Shown: positions 16,601 through 25,166 of the stretch, piece after piece
Layout of the letters: the number at the start of each line of letters is the position of its first letter
Position numbering within the stretch: the first letter of the stretch is position 1
NCBI GenBank assembly: GCA_964621265.1
Contig: CAZULQ010000004.1
Span: 1 to 64,000, forward strand
DNA from: Porcipelethomonas sp964621265
GTDB taxonomy: Bacteria; Bacillota; Clostridia; Oscillospirales; Ruminococcaceae
Direction: 5' to 3'
DNA length: 64,000 nucleotides
The notes under the pieces: model-generated
The model's database searches: none
What the model was told of the DNA's origin: nothing
Seen by the model: only the letters and a program-made list of their open reading frames with translations
Position numbers and translations under genes: made by a program

Positions 16601-17096
16601 GAAGCGCAGTATTTTTAGCAGCTTCATACTCGCCGTTTGCAAGTTTTCTTGCAACCTCTCCCGCAAGACACCCTGACAGGCATATAAGCCCCTCAGAATG
16701 CTTTCTAAGAAGCTCTGTATCAACTCTCGGCTTATTGTAAAAGCCCTCGGTAAATCCGAGTGACACAAGCTTTACAAGGTTTTCATAGCCCTTATTGTTC
16801 CTGCAAAGCAGCACAAGATGATAAGGCTTTGAATCAAGATTCATTTCCTTATCAAAGCGTGTCCTCGGAGCGACATAAACCTCACAGCCGATAATCGGCT
16901 TTATTCCCTGCTCCTTTGCCTCTTTATAAAAGTCAACAGCTCCGTACATAACTCCATGGTCAGTTACGGCAACTGCTGTTTGTCCGAGCGACTTTACGTG
17001 TCTCACCAGCTCCTTCAGACGACAGGCGCCGTCCAGAAGGCTGTATTCACTATGAACATGAAGATGTACGAAGCTGTTATTTTCCAATATTTTCAC
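13665..17096 (-). CDS. dnaE: DNA polymerase III alpha subunit, DnaE type
   Basis: 1143 residues. The PHP domain comes first (FVHLHVHSEYSLLDGA). The polymerase core holds GPGRGSGAGSLCAYCIGI, the catalytic pair in MPDFDIDF and the third Asp in KMDFLGL. A helix-hairpin-helix region and an OB fold (IGVIDDITVHYTSTGRKMVFADVQD) end the protein. This is the DnaE class, which in Firmicutes extends primers beside PolC. It starts at GTG inside the last codons of whiA (20-base overlap), with GAGG in whiA as ribosome binding site, so translation is probably coupled. Confidence 0.97.
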   Translation of the reverse strand: MKILENNSFVHLHVHSEYSLLDGACRLKELVRHVKSLGQTAVAVTDHGVMYGAVDFYKEAKEQGIKPIIGCEVYVAPRTRFDKEMNLDSKPYHLVLLCRNNKGYENLVKLVSLGFTEGFYNKPRVDTELLRKHSEGLICLSGCLAGEVARKLANGEYEAAKNTALLYRDIFGEDNYFLEIQNHGIREQLEILPQLLRLSRETGIRLAATNDAHYIEKKDAETQNILLCIQLKKTIFDSNPMKFPTEEFYLKSTEEMTELFKDFPDAVTNTAKIAERCNVEFEFGVIKLPEFKTESSDDNVSYFKKLCVMGLKKRYGDAITEEIKGRLKYELETIIKMGYTDYFLIVWDFIKYAREHDIPVGPGRGSGAGSLCAYCIGITGIDPIKYNLLFERFLNPERVSMPDFDIDFCIEGRQQVIDYVVRKYGEDKVSQIIAFDTLKARAAVKDTGRVLGLSVKFRNDVSSLIPRDLKMTISKALEQSSDLRELYDTNPSAHRLLDESMKLEGMPRNDSIHAAGVVISSVPITDIVPVKKSGDAVVTQYTMTGLEALGLLKMDFLGLRNLTVIKHCTDQIRKTNPGFDINEIPVNDSEVFRMMSKGHTTGVFQFESDGMRRVLSQLKPESLEDLIAVISLYRPGPSESIPKYISNKHNPENVKYKHPLLENILDVTYGCMVYQEQVMEICRVVGGYSYGRADLVRRAMAKKKHDVMEKERQVFVEGAVKNGVSEVVANDIFDEMSSFASYAFNKSHAAAYAYLSYQTAYLKCHYLKEYMAALMSSVFGNTDKLSEYVEECRQNGIEILKPSINRSFSDFVAEKDGIRYGLLAIKGLGKGAINAIISGRELSGDYLSLENFCQRTADMNISRMVVENLIKSGCFDGLGSNRREMMSEYEYFMDSYSSASRSSIEGQMNLFPDAMSSEKSGRKAVRCEEFSYTDMLEFEKLATGMYISGHPIGKHRIYADLLKLPVISVIKKYDGGKNKNDEFGFIGVIDDITVHYTSTGRKMVFADVQDMTGAVSCTVFPDVYEAYKSKIDHGKIVYIRGRVSPKDDYELSVICNHIYSDSEFREICNKKRICVKLESSQKQVISELGNLISDNTGGTPLCYYFTDIKKFLKPKNVSGVNISEEFIRKLTEIVPSEDVGLID

Positions 17097-18006
17097 CGTC
17101 TTTTCCTCTTATCTCCTCCGCCAGAGCAGCAATTTTCTGAAAACGGCGGTTAACTCCCGAACGTCCTATCGGGTTTTTAAGGTTTTCTCCTATTTCCTGA
17201 AGGCTATACTCCGGAAATGCAAGCCTTAGCTCTGCCACTTCTTTCAGGTCAGCAGAAAGTGAATCAAATTCCTCCGCCTGCTTTATTGTATTTATATCAC
17301 GTATCTGACGTGAGGCAGCAGCAACAACCTTTTCGATATTAGCCGCATCACAGTTTGCAATACGGTTTACTCTGTTTCGCATATCCTTATAGATTTTTAT
17401 ATTCATAAGGTCGATTGTACACTGTCTTGCACCGATAAATGTGAGTATATCCTCAATATTTTCGCTGTCCTTGATATACATAACAGCGTGTTTTTTACGC
17501 TCAGTCTTTCCTGCCGTAATACCGAAACCAAGAAGAATTTTATCAAGGTCGCTGTATAACTGCTCAGTCGGTGGCGTAAATTCAAGGTGATACTCCTTGT
17601 TAGGGTCGCTTATACTTCCACACGCAAAGAATACCCCCGCTAAAAATGCGCTGAGACTATTATTGACAATATTCTTAAGATTAATTTCACGGGCGTCAGG
17701 ATTGATTCTGTATGGCTCATACAGCGCCTTAACCGAGTCTTCATCCGAAATTTCAATTGAATATCCTGTATTACCATTCTTTTTCAGGATTTCCTCAGTT
17801 TTATATACAATCTTCTTACCAAAAATCTTTCTCAGAAGCTGACAGGCAAGCTCGAAAAAATCCTTCGATTCCGTACTTATGGAAACATTGCTCCCGCTCA
17901 CATTACGGGAATACAGCACTATCCCGTAAAGGCAGGCGTAACGCTTATCGCTGTCGGTTATACAACGACAGATTTCCGCCTTGACGTCATTTGAAAAGGA
18001 AGCCAT
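17077..18006 (-). CDS. whiA: WhiA-family DNA-binding protein
   Basis: 309 residues, typical length. The N-terminal region is a degenerate LAGLIDADG homing-endonuclease fold (FLAGVFFACGSISDPNKEYHLEF) and the C-terminal region is a helix-turn-helix (EVAELRLAFPEYSLQEIGENL..IGRSGVNRRF). In Gram-positive bacteria WhiA affects division and chromosome segregation, and sporulation in actinobacteria. It lies 15 bases after rapZ and overlaps dnaE. In many Firmicutes glmR/yvcK sits between rapZ and whiA; here there is no room for it. Confidence 0.96.
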   Translation of the reverse strand: MASFSNDVKAEICRCITDSDKRYACLYGIVLYSRNVSGSNVSISTESKDFFELACQLLRKIFGKKIVYKTEEILKKNGNTGYSIEISDEDSVKALYEPYRINPDAREINLKNIVNNSLSAFLAGVFFACGSISDPNKEYHLEFTPPTEQLYSDLDKILLGFGITAGKTERKKHAVMYIKDSENIEDILTFIGARQCTIDLMNIKIYKDMRNRVNRIANCDAANIEKVVAAASRQIRDINTIKQAEEFDSLSADLKEVAELRLAFPEYSLQEIGENLKNPIGRSGVNRRFQKIAALAEEIRGKDGENIGK

Positions 18007-18021
18007 AACGGCGCCCTCCTT

Positions 18022-18903
18022 TTATGTTCTGTAATAGTTAATGTCCTTGCTTATATCCCTGTGGCTTTTCTGAACCCTCAGTCCCTGCTGGGTGAGATAG
18101 TCCGAAATAAGCTCTGTAAATGTAATTGAGCGATGCTTTCCGCCTGTACAGCCAAAGCAGATTATAAGCTGACTCTTGCCCTCGTGGACATAAAGAGGAA
18201 TGAGAAAATCAAGCAGATCCTTGATTTTGTCAAGAAGCTCCTTTGACTGATCAAAGCTCATTACATATTCTCTCACGCTCTGGTCACAGCCTGTCATAGG
18301 ACGCAGTTCCTTAACGTAATATGGGTTAGGCAGACATCTTACGTCAAAAACAAGGTCTGCTTCGGTTGAAAGACCATACTTAAAGCCAAATGACATAACC
18401 TTTATAATCATAGAGTCACTTTCCTTTTCAAGGAAAAGACCCTTGATTTCCTCTTTGAGCTGTGAAGTTGAAAGGTATGAAGACTCGACATAATAGTCTG
18501 ACACCTCTCTTATAGGACTAAGCTGTTCTCTTTCAAAAGCAATCGCCTTATGGAGACAGTTTGTAAATTTATCGTCAAGAGGATGCTTTCGGCGTGTTTC
18601 CTTATAACGTTTAATAATGACCTCATCATTAGCCTCAAGGTAAAGAATCTTTACATCAATTCCTGTTTCCTCCTTGAGCCTTTTCCAGCGGTCAAATATC
18701 TCGCTGAACATCTCGCCGGAACGTATGTCAACTGCAACAGCCACTCGTTCAAGCTTTCCCTCCGAATGCATGCAAATATCCGCAAATTTATTTAAAAGCT
18801 GAGGCGGAATATTGTCAATACAATAAAAACCAATGTCCTCAAGAACGTTCATTGCACATGATTTTCCCGAACCCGACATACCGGTTACGATTACAAACTG
18901 CAT
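18022..18903 (-). CDS. rapZ: RapZ/YvcJ nucleotide-binding protein
   Basis: 293 residues from the ATG six bases after GGAG; the frame offers another ATG four codons earlier that overlaps this site. Walker A GMSGSGKS lies at residues 8-15, and the C-terminal domain has the family's FGCTGGKHRSI motif. In E. coli RapZ directs RNase E to the GlmZ small RNA; in Bacillus YvcJ has NTPase activity and a less clear role. It sits between murB and whiA in the conserved cluster. Confidence 0.95.
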   Translation of the reverse strand: MQFVIVTGMSGSGKSCAMNVLEDIGFYCIDNIPPQLLNKFADICMHSEGKLERVAVAVDIRSGEMFSEIFDRWKRLKEETGIDVKILYLEANDEVIIKRYKETRRKHPLDDKFTNCLHKAIAFEREQLSPIREVSDYYVESSYLSTSQLKEEIKGLFLEKESDSMIIKVMSFGFKYGLSTEADLVFDVRCLPNPYYVKELRPMTGCDQSVREYVMSFDQSKELLDKIKDLLDFLIPLYVHEGKSQLIICFGCTGGKHRSITFTELISDYLTQQGLRVQKSHRDISKDINYYRT

Positions 18904-18966
18904 ATTTATCTCCATTCTGCCGCTTTATTTTTCTATACGGCATAGCTTTATATTGCCTAATTCAAA

Positions 18967-19887
18967 TCATTTTAAAACAAGCGGTTCAAGCTCAAGGGTA
19001 TAACCTGTCTTTTCAAGAACAATCTCCCTTACCTTGTCGCAAAGTTCCAATACATCCCTGCATGTAGCATTTCCTTTATTTATAACAAAACCGCTGTGTT
19101 TTTCACTTACCTGTGCGTCACCTACGGACATTCCTTTAAGTCCGCACTGGTCTATAAGCAGAGAAGCAAAGCTTCCCTCAGGACGCTTGAAGGTACTTCC
19201 CGCACTTGGATATTCAAGCGGCTGCTTTGAGCGTCTGCGTTCCATGAAATCATCCATTCTGGCCTTGATTTCTGACTTATCGCCCTTTTTAAGACGGAAT
19301 ACCATATCGATTATTATTCTGTCTGTATTTTCAGCAAAGACACTATGTCTGTAAGACAAATCCATATCCTCTGCCTTTATTTCATGAATTTCACCGTTTT
19401 CAAGATAGTGCGCAGAAGCAATAATATCCTTTATTTCTCCGCCGTACGCACCTGCATTCATGAACAATGCACCGCCGCAGGTACCGGGTATGCCAAAAGC
19501 AAATTCCATGCCCTCAAGAGAGTTTTCGAGTGCCACAAGACACACGTCTCTGAGCGAAGCCCCTGCTGTACAGTAAATATCAGTATCATTCACAAGACGG
19601 ATTTCAGAAAACGACTTTGATAGAAGCAATATAACTCCGTCAAAGCCTTCGTCACTTACGATTACATTACTTCCACGTCCCAGAACAAAGTATCTGATAT
19701 TTTCAGAGATAAGATAATCTGAAATTTTCAGTAAAGCTTCTGTTGAATTTATTGCCACAAGCGCACGGCATTTTCCACCGATGCGGAATGTTGTGTGAGG
19801 AGAAAGCGGTTCATCCGTCTTAATCTCACAACCATATTCATTACATAATGCTGATAACTTTTCAATATACGGCATTAGTCTTCTCAC
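18967..19887 (-). CDS. murB: UDP-N-acetylenolpyruvoylglucosamine reductase
   Basis: 306 residues. It makes UDP-N-acetylmuramic acid with NADPH and FAD, an early cytosolic step of peptidoglycan synthesis. The FAD-binding motifs PHTTFRIGG and LGRGSNVIVSD are present, and AGSTFKRPEG carries the active-site serine of the short, type II-like MurB. Two starts are possible: the GTG at 19887 or an ATG four codons in, which is better spaced from GAGTGAG. It follows the PHP gene by three bases, so the cluster is one operon. Confidence 0.96.
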   Translation of the reverse strand: MRRLMPYIEKLSALCNEYGCEIKTDEPLSPHTTFRIGGKCRALVAINSTEALLKISDYLISENIRYFVLGRGSNVIVSDEGFDGVILLLSKSFSEIRLVNDTDIYCTAGASLRDVCLVALENSLEGMEFAFGIPGTCGGALFMNAGAYGGEIKDIIASAHYLENGEIHEIKAEDMDLSYRHSVFAENTDRIIIDMVFRLKKGDKSEIKARMDDFMERRRSKQPLEYPSAGSTFKRPEGSFASLLIDQCGLKGMSVGDAQVSEKHSGFVINKGNATCRDVLELCDKVREIVLEKTGYTLELEPLVLK

Positions 19888-19890
19888 TCT

Positions 19891-20613
19891 CTATATAATA
19901 ATATTTTTCTTCTTTGCAAGATACTCAATAACATTTTCTTCCCTGAGATTGAAAATGAGTTCCTTCGGGAAGTTTGTTTCCTCAAGCATTTTCTGCGTTG
20001 TCGGAGTCTTACCGATTATATCACAGAAATGGCAGTCTGTGTTGACTATAATCTGTGTGCCATACTTCTTACATGCATCGAGCATAGCAAGACAGTTTTC
20101 AGCAGGACTTCTCCAGAACTGCAGTGAGCTTTCATTAAGCTCCAGGAATTTCCCGTATTCCTTTGCAGCCTTTGCAAGCTTGTCAAAGTCAACAGGATAT
20201 CTTTTTGTAGTCGGGTGACCGATAAGGTCAACAGCTTCATATCTTTTCATAAGGTTTATATATGCAAGCGTATTTTCCTCGGCAGTTCCAGGAACAATCA
20301 GCGGATCATGACATGACACAACAACCCATTCAACAAATCCGAGTTCAAAATCAGACATGTCAATCTCACCGTCGATATTTCTGAGGTTTGCCTCAACGCC
20401 TCTTAGCACTCTAACTCCGCATACCTCACGAGGTATAACCGCAAGATTTGTAAAGTGCCACGGATGCGGAGCGTCCTCCATTGACGATGCGTGGTCAGTC
20501 AGCGCAAACATTTTAAGTCCGTTTTCCTTTGCGGAAGCCGCAAGTTCCTTTACTGTTGAATAAGCATGGCTTGAAGCCAGCGAATGACAATGAAGGTCAG
20601 CTTCAATAAACAT
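19891..20613 (-). CDS. PHP-domain phosphatase (YcdX type)
   Basis: 240 residues covering one PHP domain. Metal ligands are visible in DLHCHSLASSHAYST, ALTDHAS, VEANL and NTDCHF. The family hydrolyses phosphomonoesters using several metal ions; the physiological substrate is not settled. It is found between hprK and murB in many Clostridia, as here. An AAGGGG site precedes the ATG. Confidence 0.9.
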   Translation of the reverse strand: MFIEADLHCHSLASSHAYSTVKELAASAKENGLKMFALTDHASSMEDAPHPWHFTNLAVIPREVCGVRVLRGVEANLRNIDGEIDMSDFELGFVEWVVVSCHDPLIVPGTAEENTLAYINLMKRYEAVDLIGHPTTKRYPVDFDKLAKAAKEYGKFLELNESSLQFWRSPAENCLAMLDACKKYGTQIIVNTDCHFCDIIGKTPTTQKMLEETNFPKELIFNLREENVIEYLAKKKNIII

Positions 20614-20632
20614 TTATATTATCCCCTTTTAA

Positions 20633-21592
20633 TCAGAATGTCTCGTAATTTTTTACAGTTTCGTTGCAGTCCATATCAAGACCAAGCTTTCCGAGAAGCT
20701 CATGCGCTGCGTTATAGCCCATTTTCTTCTGACGGTTGTTCATAGCCGCAACTTCCATGATAACAGCAAGGTTTCTACCCGGCTTTACAGGAATTGTAAG
20801 TGACGGCACCTTAACGCCAAGAATTGATGTATACTGGCTGTCAGCACCCATTCTGTCATAAATCTTTTCAGGATTCCAAAGTTCCATTTCAACGATAAGG
20901 TCAATTTTTTCTGTAAGCTTGACAGCACCCATACCGAAAAGTCGTCTTGCATTGATAATACCGATACCACGGAGTTCAAGGAAATGACGGATATTATCAG
21001 GTGAGCTTCCGACCAGGCTTATGTTTGAAACCTTTCTGATTTCAACAGCGTCGTCCGCAACAAGACGGTGACCACGCTTTACAAGCTCAATAGCAGTCTC
21101 GCTCTTACCAACGCCGCTTTCGCCTGTGATAAACACACCTTCACCGTAGATTTCGATGAGTACACCATGACGTGTGATTCTCGGAGCAAGGTTAAGGTTT
21201 AAGAATGCAATAAGACCTGACATAAAGTTTGAAGTACTTTCCTTACTTCTCAGAAGCGGCATTTCATACTTTTTGGCAAGCTCCAGCATTTCTGCAAAAT
21301 ACGGCAGTTCTCTTGTAATAATAAGCGCAGGAAGGTGCTGTGAAAACAGCTTTTCAAGACGCTCATATCTTGTTTTTTCATCAATTGTGGAAAGATAGGC
21401 AAATTCCATCTTTCCTATTATCTGTATGCGCTCCGGATTAAAATATTCATAAAATCCCATAAGCTGAAGTCCCGGACGGGTTACATCATTTTCTTCAATA
21501 AAAATTTCTTCTGGTTCCTTTGGTACAAAGATTGATTCAAGCTTGAATTCGTCAATAATTTTCTTAAGTGAAACATTAAATTTATCAGCCAT
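20633..21592 (-). CDS. hprK: HPr kinase/phosphorylase
   Basis: 319 residues, full length. It phosphorylates HPr at Ser46 using ATP or pyrophosphate and reverses this with phosphate, the central switch of carbon catabolite repression in Firmicutes. H142 (RHG) and Walker A GESGVGKS at 157-164 are visible, followed by VADDAVE and the family signature LELRGIGIINARRLFG. CGGAGG precedes the ATG. It is the first gene of the cluster running to dnaE, behind a strong promoter. Confidence 0.97.
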   Translation of the reverse strand: MADKFNVSLKKIIDEFKLESIFVPKEPEEIFIEENDVTRPGLQLMGFYEYFNPERIQIIGKMEFAYLSTIDEKTRYERLEKLFSQHLPALIITRELPYFAEMLELAKKYEMPLLRSKESTSNFMSGLIAFLNLNLAPRITRHGVLIEIYGEGVFITGESGVGKSETAIELVKRGHRLVADDAVEIRKVSNISLVGSSPDNIRHFLELRGIGIINARRLFGMGAVKLTEKIDLIVEMELWNPEKIYDRMGADSQYTSILGVKVPSLTIPVKPGRNLAVIMEVAAMNNRQKKMGYNAAHELLGKLGLDMDCNETVKNYETF

Positions 21593-21639
21593 AGTGACCT
21601 CCGTTATTTTGAAATTCGATACTAAGTTTTGTATCTATA

Positions 21640-21668
21640 ATTATACTATATTTTTCCCCGTTTTTCAA
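21640..21668 (-). promoter_or_regulatory. Promoter of the hprK operon
   Basis: TTGAAA (21663-21668), 17 bases, TATAAT (21640-21645) on the minus strand. It lies just before hprK and after the hemW terminator, so it should drive hprK-php-murB-rapZ-whiA-dnaE. Confidence 0.85.
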
Positions 21669-21686
21669 TAGCATTGCAAAAAAATA

Positions 21687-21708
21687 AGAGTACTTTCTCA
21701 AGTACTCT
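21687..21708 (-). terminator. Terminator of the lepA-hemW unit
   Basis: A perfect nine-base-pair stem AGAGTACTT/AAGTACTCT with a four-base loop, followed on the minus strand by TATTTTTTTGC, just past the hemW stop codon. Confidence 0.9.
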
Positions 21709-21713
21709 CTGAT

Positions 21714-22793
21714 TTATGTAGTCATATCTGCGATGATTGAGTTTGAAACAAGAAATCCACTCGGTGTAAGTGAAAATCTTCCGTTTTCAATAGTTCCCAT
21801 GCCATAAGACGCGTATTTACGGGCTTTGGTTTCAAGCTTATCACTTAATGACGGGTAATCTGCAAAAGCAATACCCTTTTTAAGACGAAGTCCGAGCATG
21901 ATTTTTTCTTCATCGGTTCCTGGAATATAGTCCTCATAAACCCGTTCCTGTACATCACTTTCACAAAACGCCAGAAGGTCAGGCGGGACGGAAAATCTTG
22001 TCCCTTCAAAATAGGAATGCGCCGCAGGACCTATTCCGATATATTCCTCACAGTTCCAGTATTTCAGGTTATGCCTGCTCTCAAAACCGTCTTTTGAGAA
22101 GTTTGAAATCTCATACTGCATAAATCCACGCTCTTCAAGACACTTGACACTATGCAGATACAGTTCTGCTACTTCGTCATCATCGGGAAGCACTTCCCCG
22201 ATATTATCGTGCCCGAATGGTGTGTTCTCCTCAATTTTTAAAATGTATGAGGAAATATGCTTTACAGGAAGCTGTGACAGCCTTTCTACCGATTCTTCAA
22301 GCCTTGCCACATCCTGTCCCTCAACTCCTATCATAAGGTCGCAGGAGACGTTCTCAAAGCCGAGAGAATACGCAAGGTGCACGGCATTTGCCGCCTTTTC
22401 AAAGGTGTGTCTGCGTCCCAAAAACGCAAGTTCATCGTCATGCCCTGACTGCACTCCGAACGAAAGGCGGTTTACTCCTGCCCTGCGATACGCTTTCAGC
22501 TTTTCCTCAGTCACAGTTGACGGGTTAAGCTCCATTGTGATTTCCGGCGCTGCAAGTTCATGCTTCTTAGACAGCAAAGACAAAATCTCATCAATATATT
22601 CAGCAGGAAGTATTGACGGCGTACCACCGCCAAAATAAACCGTATCAGCCTTTATATGTTGGAGTGCCGAAATATTGCGCAACACTGCATTTTTATATTC
22701 CTCTGCTTTTTTTAAGCTGTAATTGCAGGAATAAAAATCACAGTAAGGGCATTTCTGAGCACAGAACGGAACATGAATATAAATTCCTGTCAT
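21714..22793 (-). CDS. hemW: Radical SAM heme chaperone HemW
   Basis: 359 residues. The radical SAM motif CX3CX2C is in VPFCAQKCPYCDFYS, followed by FGGGTPSIL and the substrate-side LSFGVQSGHDDEL. HemW homologues bind heme and were long misnamed coproporphyrinogen oxidase; they lack that enzyme's full N-terminal residues. The ATG overlaps the stop of the preceding small gene (TGATG), so translation is coupled. lepA-hemW is a conserved neighbourhood in Firmicutes. Confidence 0.93.
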   Translation of the reverse strand: MTGIYIHVPFCAQKCPYCDFYSCNYSLKKAEEYKNAVLRNISALQHIKADTVYFGGGTPSILPAEYIDEILSLLSKKHELAAPEITMELNPSTVTEEKLKAYRRAGVNRLSFGVQSGHDDELAFLGRRHTFEKAANAVHLAYSLGFENVSCDLMIGVEGQDVARLEESVERLSQLPVKHISSYILKIEENTPFGHDNIGEVLPDDDEVAELYLHSVKCLEERGFMQYEISNFSKDGFESRHNLKYWNCEEYIGIGPAAHSYFEGTRFSVPPDLLAFCESDVQERVYEDYIPGTDEEKIMLGLRLKKGIAFADYPSLSDKLETKARKYASYGMGTIENGRFSLTPSGFLVSNSIIADMTT

Positions 22794-23101
22794 CAGTCGA
22801 TTCTGAGACTTTTATCAAGCGGGAAAAACAATGCGTCAAAAATCTTGTTTATAACTGCGGCGCCTAACAATGCCGCAACGATAACCCATGTGCTGATATC
22901 CATTTTGATATATGCCACAATTACGATAACGAGCATTATGAGGTCAATGATTGTATGAAAAACCGCAGACTGCATCCCGTTTGTACATCTTCCACCGCAA
23001 TTCGGACACGCAACGCCTCTGGACTTCTGATTTCCCGCAAAAGCTTTTTTAAGCGGTGAAATTGTCGCCTCTCCGCAATGCGGACATTTAAATTTAAGCA
23101 T
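22793..23101 (-). CDS. Zinc-ribbon membrane protein of unknown function
   Basis: 102 residues. Two CxxC pairs, FKCPHCGE near the N terminus and ACPNCGGRC at about 32-39, form a small zinc ribbon. Two membrane segments follow (TIIDLIMLVIVIVAYIKM and TWVIVAALLGAAVINKIF). GAGG precedes the ATG; it lies between lepA (14 bases) and hemW (one-base overlap), so the three genes form one transcript. I do not recognise a function; the coupling to hemW suggests that the frame is real. Confidence 0.75.
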   Translation of the reverse strand: MLKFKCPHCGEATISPLKKAFAGNQKSRGVACPNCGGRCTNGMQSAVFHTIIDLIMLVIVIVAYIKMDISTWVIVAALLGAAVINKIFDALFFPLDKSLRID

Positions 23102-23114
23102 TTTTCTACCTCAC

Positions 23115-24917
23115 TTATTCATCAAGCTTAAGTACGCTCATGAATGCTTCCTGCGGAACTTCTACTGTTCCGAGCTGACGCATTCTCTTCTTACCTTCCT
23201 TCTGCTTTTCAAGCAGCTTTTTCTTACGTGTAATATCACCACCGTAACACTTGGCAAGTACGTCCTTACGCATCGCCTTAACGGTTTCTCTTGCGATAAT
23301 CTTTCCGCCGATTGCCGCCTGAATAGGCACTTCAAACAGCTGACGAGGAATATTTTCCTTGAGCTTTTCAGCCATCTTTCTTCCTCTTGCGTACGCTCTG
23401 TCAGCATGAACGATAAATGAAAGTGCGTCAACGATGTCGCCGTTGAGAAGAATATCAAGCTTAACGAGCTTAGATGGCACATATCCGAGCATTTCATAGT
23501 CAAATGAAGCGTAGCCCTTTGTTCTAGATTTGAGTGCATCGAAAAAGTCGTATACAATTTCATTGAGCGGAAGCTCATAGTGAAGCGCAACTCTTGTCTC
23601 ATCAAGATATTTCATATCCTTGAATGTGCCTCGTCTTTCCTGACAAAGCTCCATTATGTTTCCGACATAGTCAGACGGTGCAAGAACCTCAGCCTTTACC
23701 ATAGGCTCTTCCGCACTTTCAATAAGTCCGGGGTCCGGGAAGTTTGTCGGGTTGTCAATGAAAATAGTTTCACCGTTTGTAAGAGTAACTTTATATATAA
23801 CTGACGGTGCAGTTGTGATAAGGTCAAGATTATATTCACGCTCTAAACGCTCCTGAATAATTTCCATGTGAAGCAGTCCGAGGAATCCGCAACGGAAACC
23901 AAAACCAAGCGCAATTGATGTTTCAGGCTCAAATGACAATGAAGCGTCGTTAAGCTGAAGCTTTTCGAGTGCTTCTCTTAAATCCTCGTATTTCGCACCA
24001 TCAGCAGGATAAATACCCGAATAAACCATTGGGTTTACCTTACGGTAACCAGGGAGTGGTTCATCACAAGGATTTGACGCACTTGTAACAGTATCACCAA
24101 CCTGTGTTTCACCAATACTCTTGATGGACGCAGACAGGTAACCTACCTCACCGGCTGAAAGCACGCCCTTATTGATATGATTTGTAGCGTCCATATAGCC
24201 CGCTTCAACGACTGTAAACTCAGAACCTGTTGCCATAAGGCGAATTGTATCACCAACCTTAACGGTACCGTCCTTGATTCTCACATATATAATAACGCCC
24301 TTGTATGCGTCATAATAGCTGTCAAAAATAAGCGCTTTAAGCGGCTTGTCAGCAGTATCCTCAGGTGCAGGAACGTCAGAAACAATTCTTTCAAGCACTT
24401 CTTCGATATTAATGCCTGCCTTGGCAGAAATCTTCGGTGCGTCCATTGCAGGAATACCGATTACATTTTCAATTTCATCGCATACTCTTTCAGGGTCTGC
24501 GGACGGCAGGTCAATCTTATTTACAACAGGTACAACCTCAAGGTCATGCTCAATCGCAAGATAAGTATTCGCAAGTGTCTGAGCCTCAATACCCTGCGAA
24601 GCGTCAACAACTAAAAGTGCACCCTCACATGCTGCAAGAGAACGTGAAACCTCATAGTTAAAGTCAACGTGTCCAGGAGTATCAATAAGGTTGAAAACAT
24701 ATTCCTTACCATCATTCGCTTTATAATTGAGATGCACGGCACGAGCCTTGATAGTAATGCCGCGCTCCCTTTCTATATCCATATTATCAAGCAGCTGTTC
24801 TTCCATATCACGCTCAGCGACAGTATATGTCTTTTCGAGAATACGGTCAGCAAGAGTAGACTTACCATGGTCTATATGAGCAATAATACAAAAATTTCTG
24901 ATATTTTCAGTTGCCAA
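23115..24917 (-). CDS. lepA: Elongation factor 4 (LepA)
   Basis: 600 residues, full length. It is a ribosome-associated GTPase implicated in back-translocation and in 30S biogenesis. G motifs are intact: AHIDHGKST (G1), DTPGHVDFNYEVSRSL (G3), NKIDLP (G4). The LepA-specific C-terminal domain ends with KKKLLEKQKEGKKRMRQLGTVEVPQEAFM. The start is TTG with GGAGG eight bases upstream. A TATAAT-like -10 is present about 40 bases before the gene, but no clear -35. Confidence 0.97.
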   Translation of the reverse strand: MATENIRNFCIIAHIDHGKSTLADRILEKTYTVAERDMEEQLLDNMDIERERGITIKARAVHLNYKANDGKEYVFNLIDTPGHVDFNYEVSRSLAACEGALLVVDASQGIEAQTLANTYLAIEHDLEVVPVVNKIDLPSADPERVCDEIENVIGIPAMDAPKISAKAGINIEEVLERIVSDVPAPEDTADKPLKALIFDSYYDAYKGVIIYVRIKDGTVKVGDTIRLMATGSEFTVVEAGYMDATNHINKGVLSAGEVGYLSASIKSIGETQVGDTVTSASNPCDEPLPGYRKVNPMVYSGIYPADGAKYEDLREALEKLQLNDASLSFEPETSIALGFGFRCGFLGLLHMEIIQERLEREYNLDLITTAPSVIYKVTLTNGETIFIDNPTNFPDPGLIESAEEPMVKAEVLAPSDYVGNIMELCQERRGTFKDMKYLDETRVALHYELPLNEIVYDFFDALKSRTKGYASFDYEMLGYVPSKLVKLDILLNGDIVDALSFIVHADRAYARGRKMAEKLKENIPRQLFEVPIQAAIGGKIIARETVKAMRKDVLAKCYGGDITRKKKLLEKQKEGKKRMRQLGTVEVPQEAFMSVLKLDE

Positions 24918-25133
24918 TTCAAGTTCCTCCGATTTAAAAATTTCTAAGTTTTATTATATCTAAAATTGAAGATTTTTTGATATAATTTGCCTGATTTGCA
25001 GGGAGCAAGGCTTTGCGTATCTGCAATGGCATTTAAATAAATTTATAATAATGCAATGCATTTATTATAGCATATTTTTCTTGGTTTGTAAATATTGATA
25101 TTTCAGAAAACCCGCATAAATTTAGCCAATACA

Positions 25134-25159
25134 CAAAAAAGGGCTGTTTTAACAGCCCT
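25134..25159 (-). terminator. Terminator of the hemolysin III family gene
   Basis: AGGGCTGTT/AACAGCCCT hairpin followed by CTTTTTTGTG on the minus strand, starting eight bases after the stop codon. Confidence 0.88.
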
Positions 25160-25166
25160 CCCAAAT

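Noticed and set aside
24918..25130. Non-coding gap before lepA
   Set aside because: Only an isolated TATAAT-like box is visible; no clear -35, structured RNA or gene could be supported.
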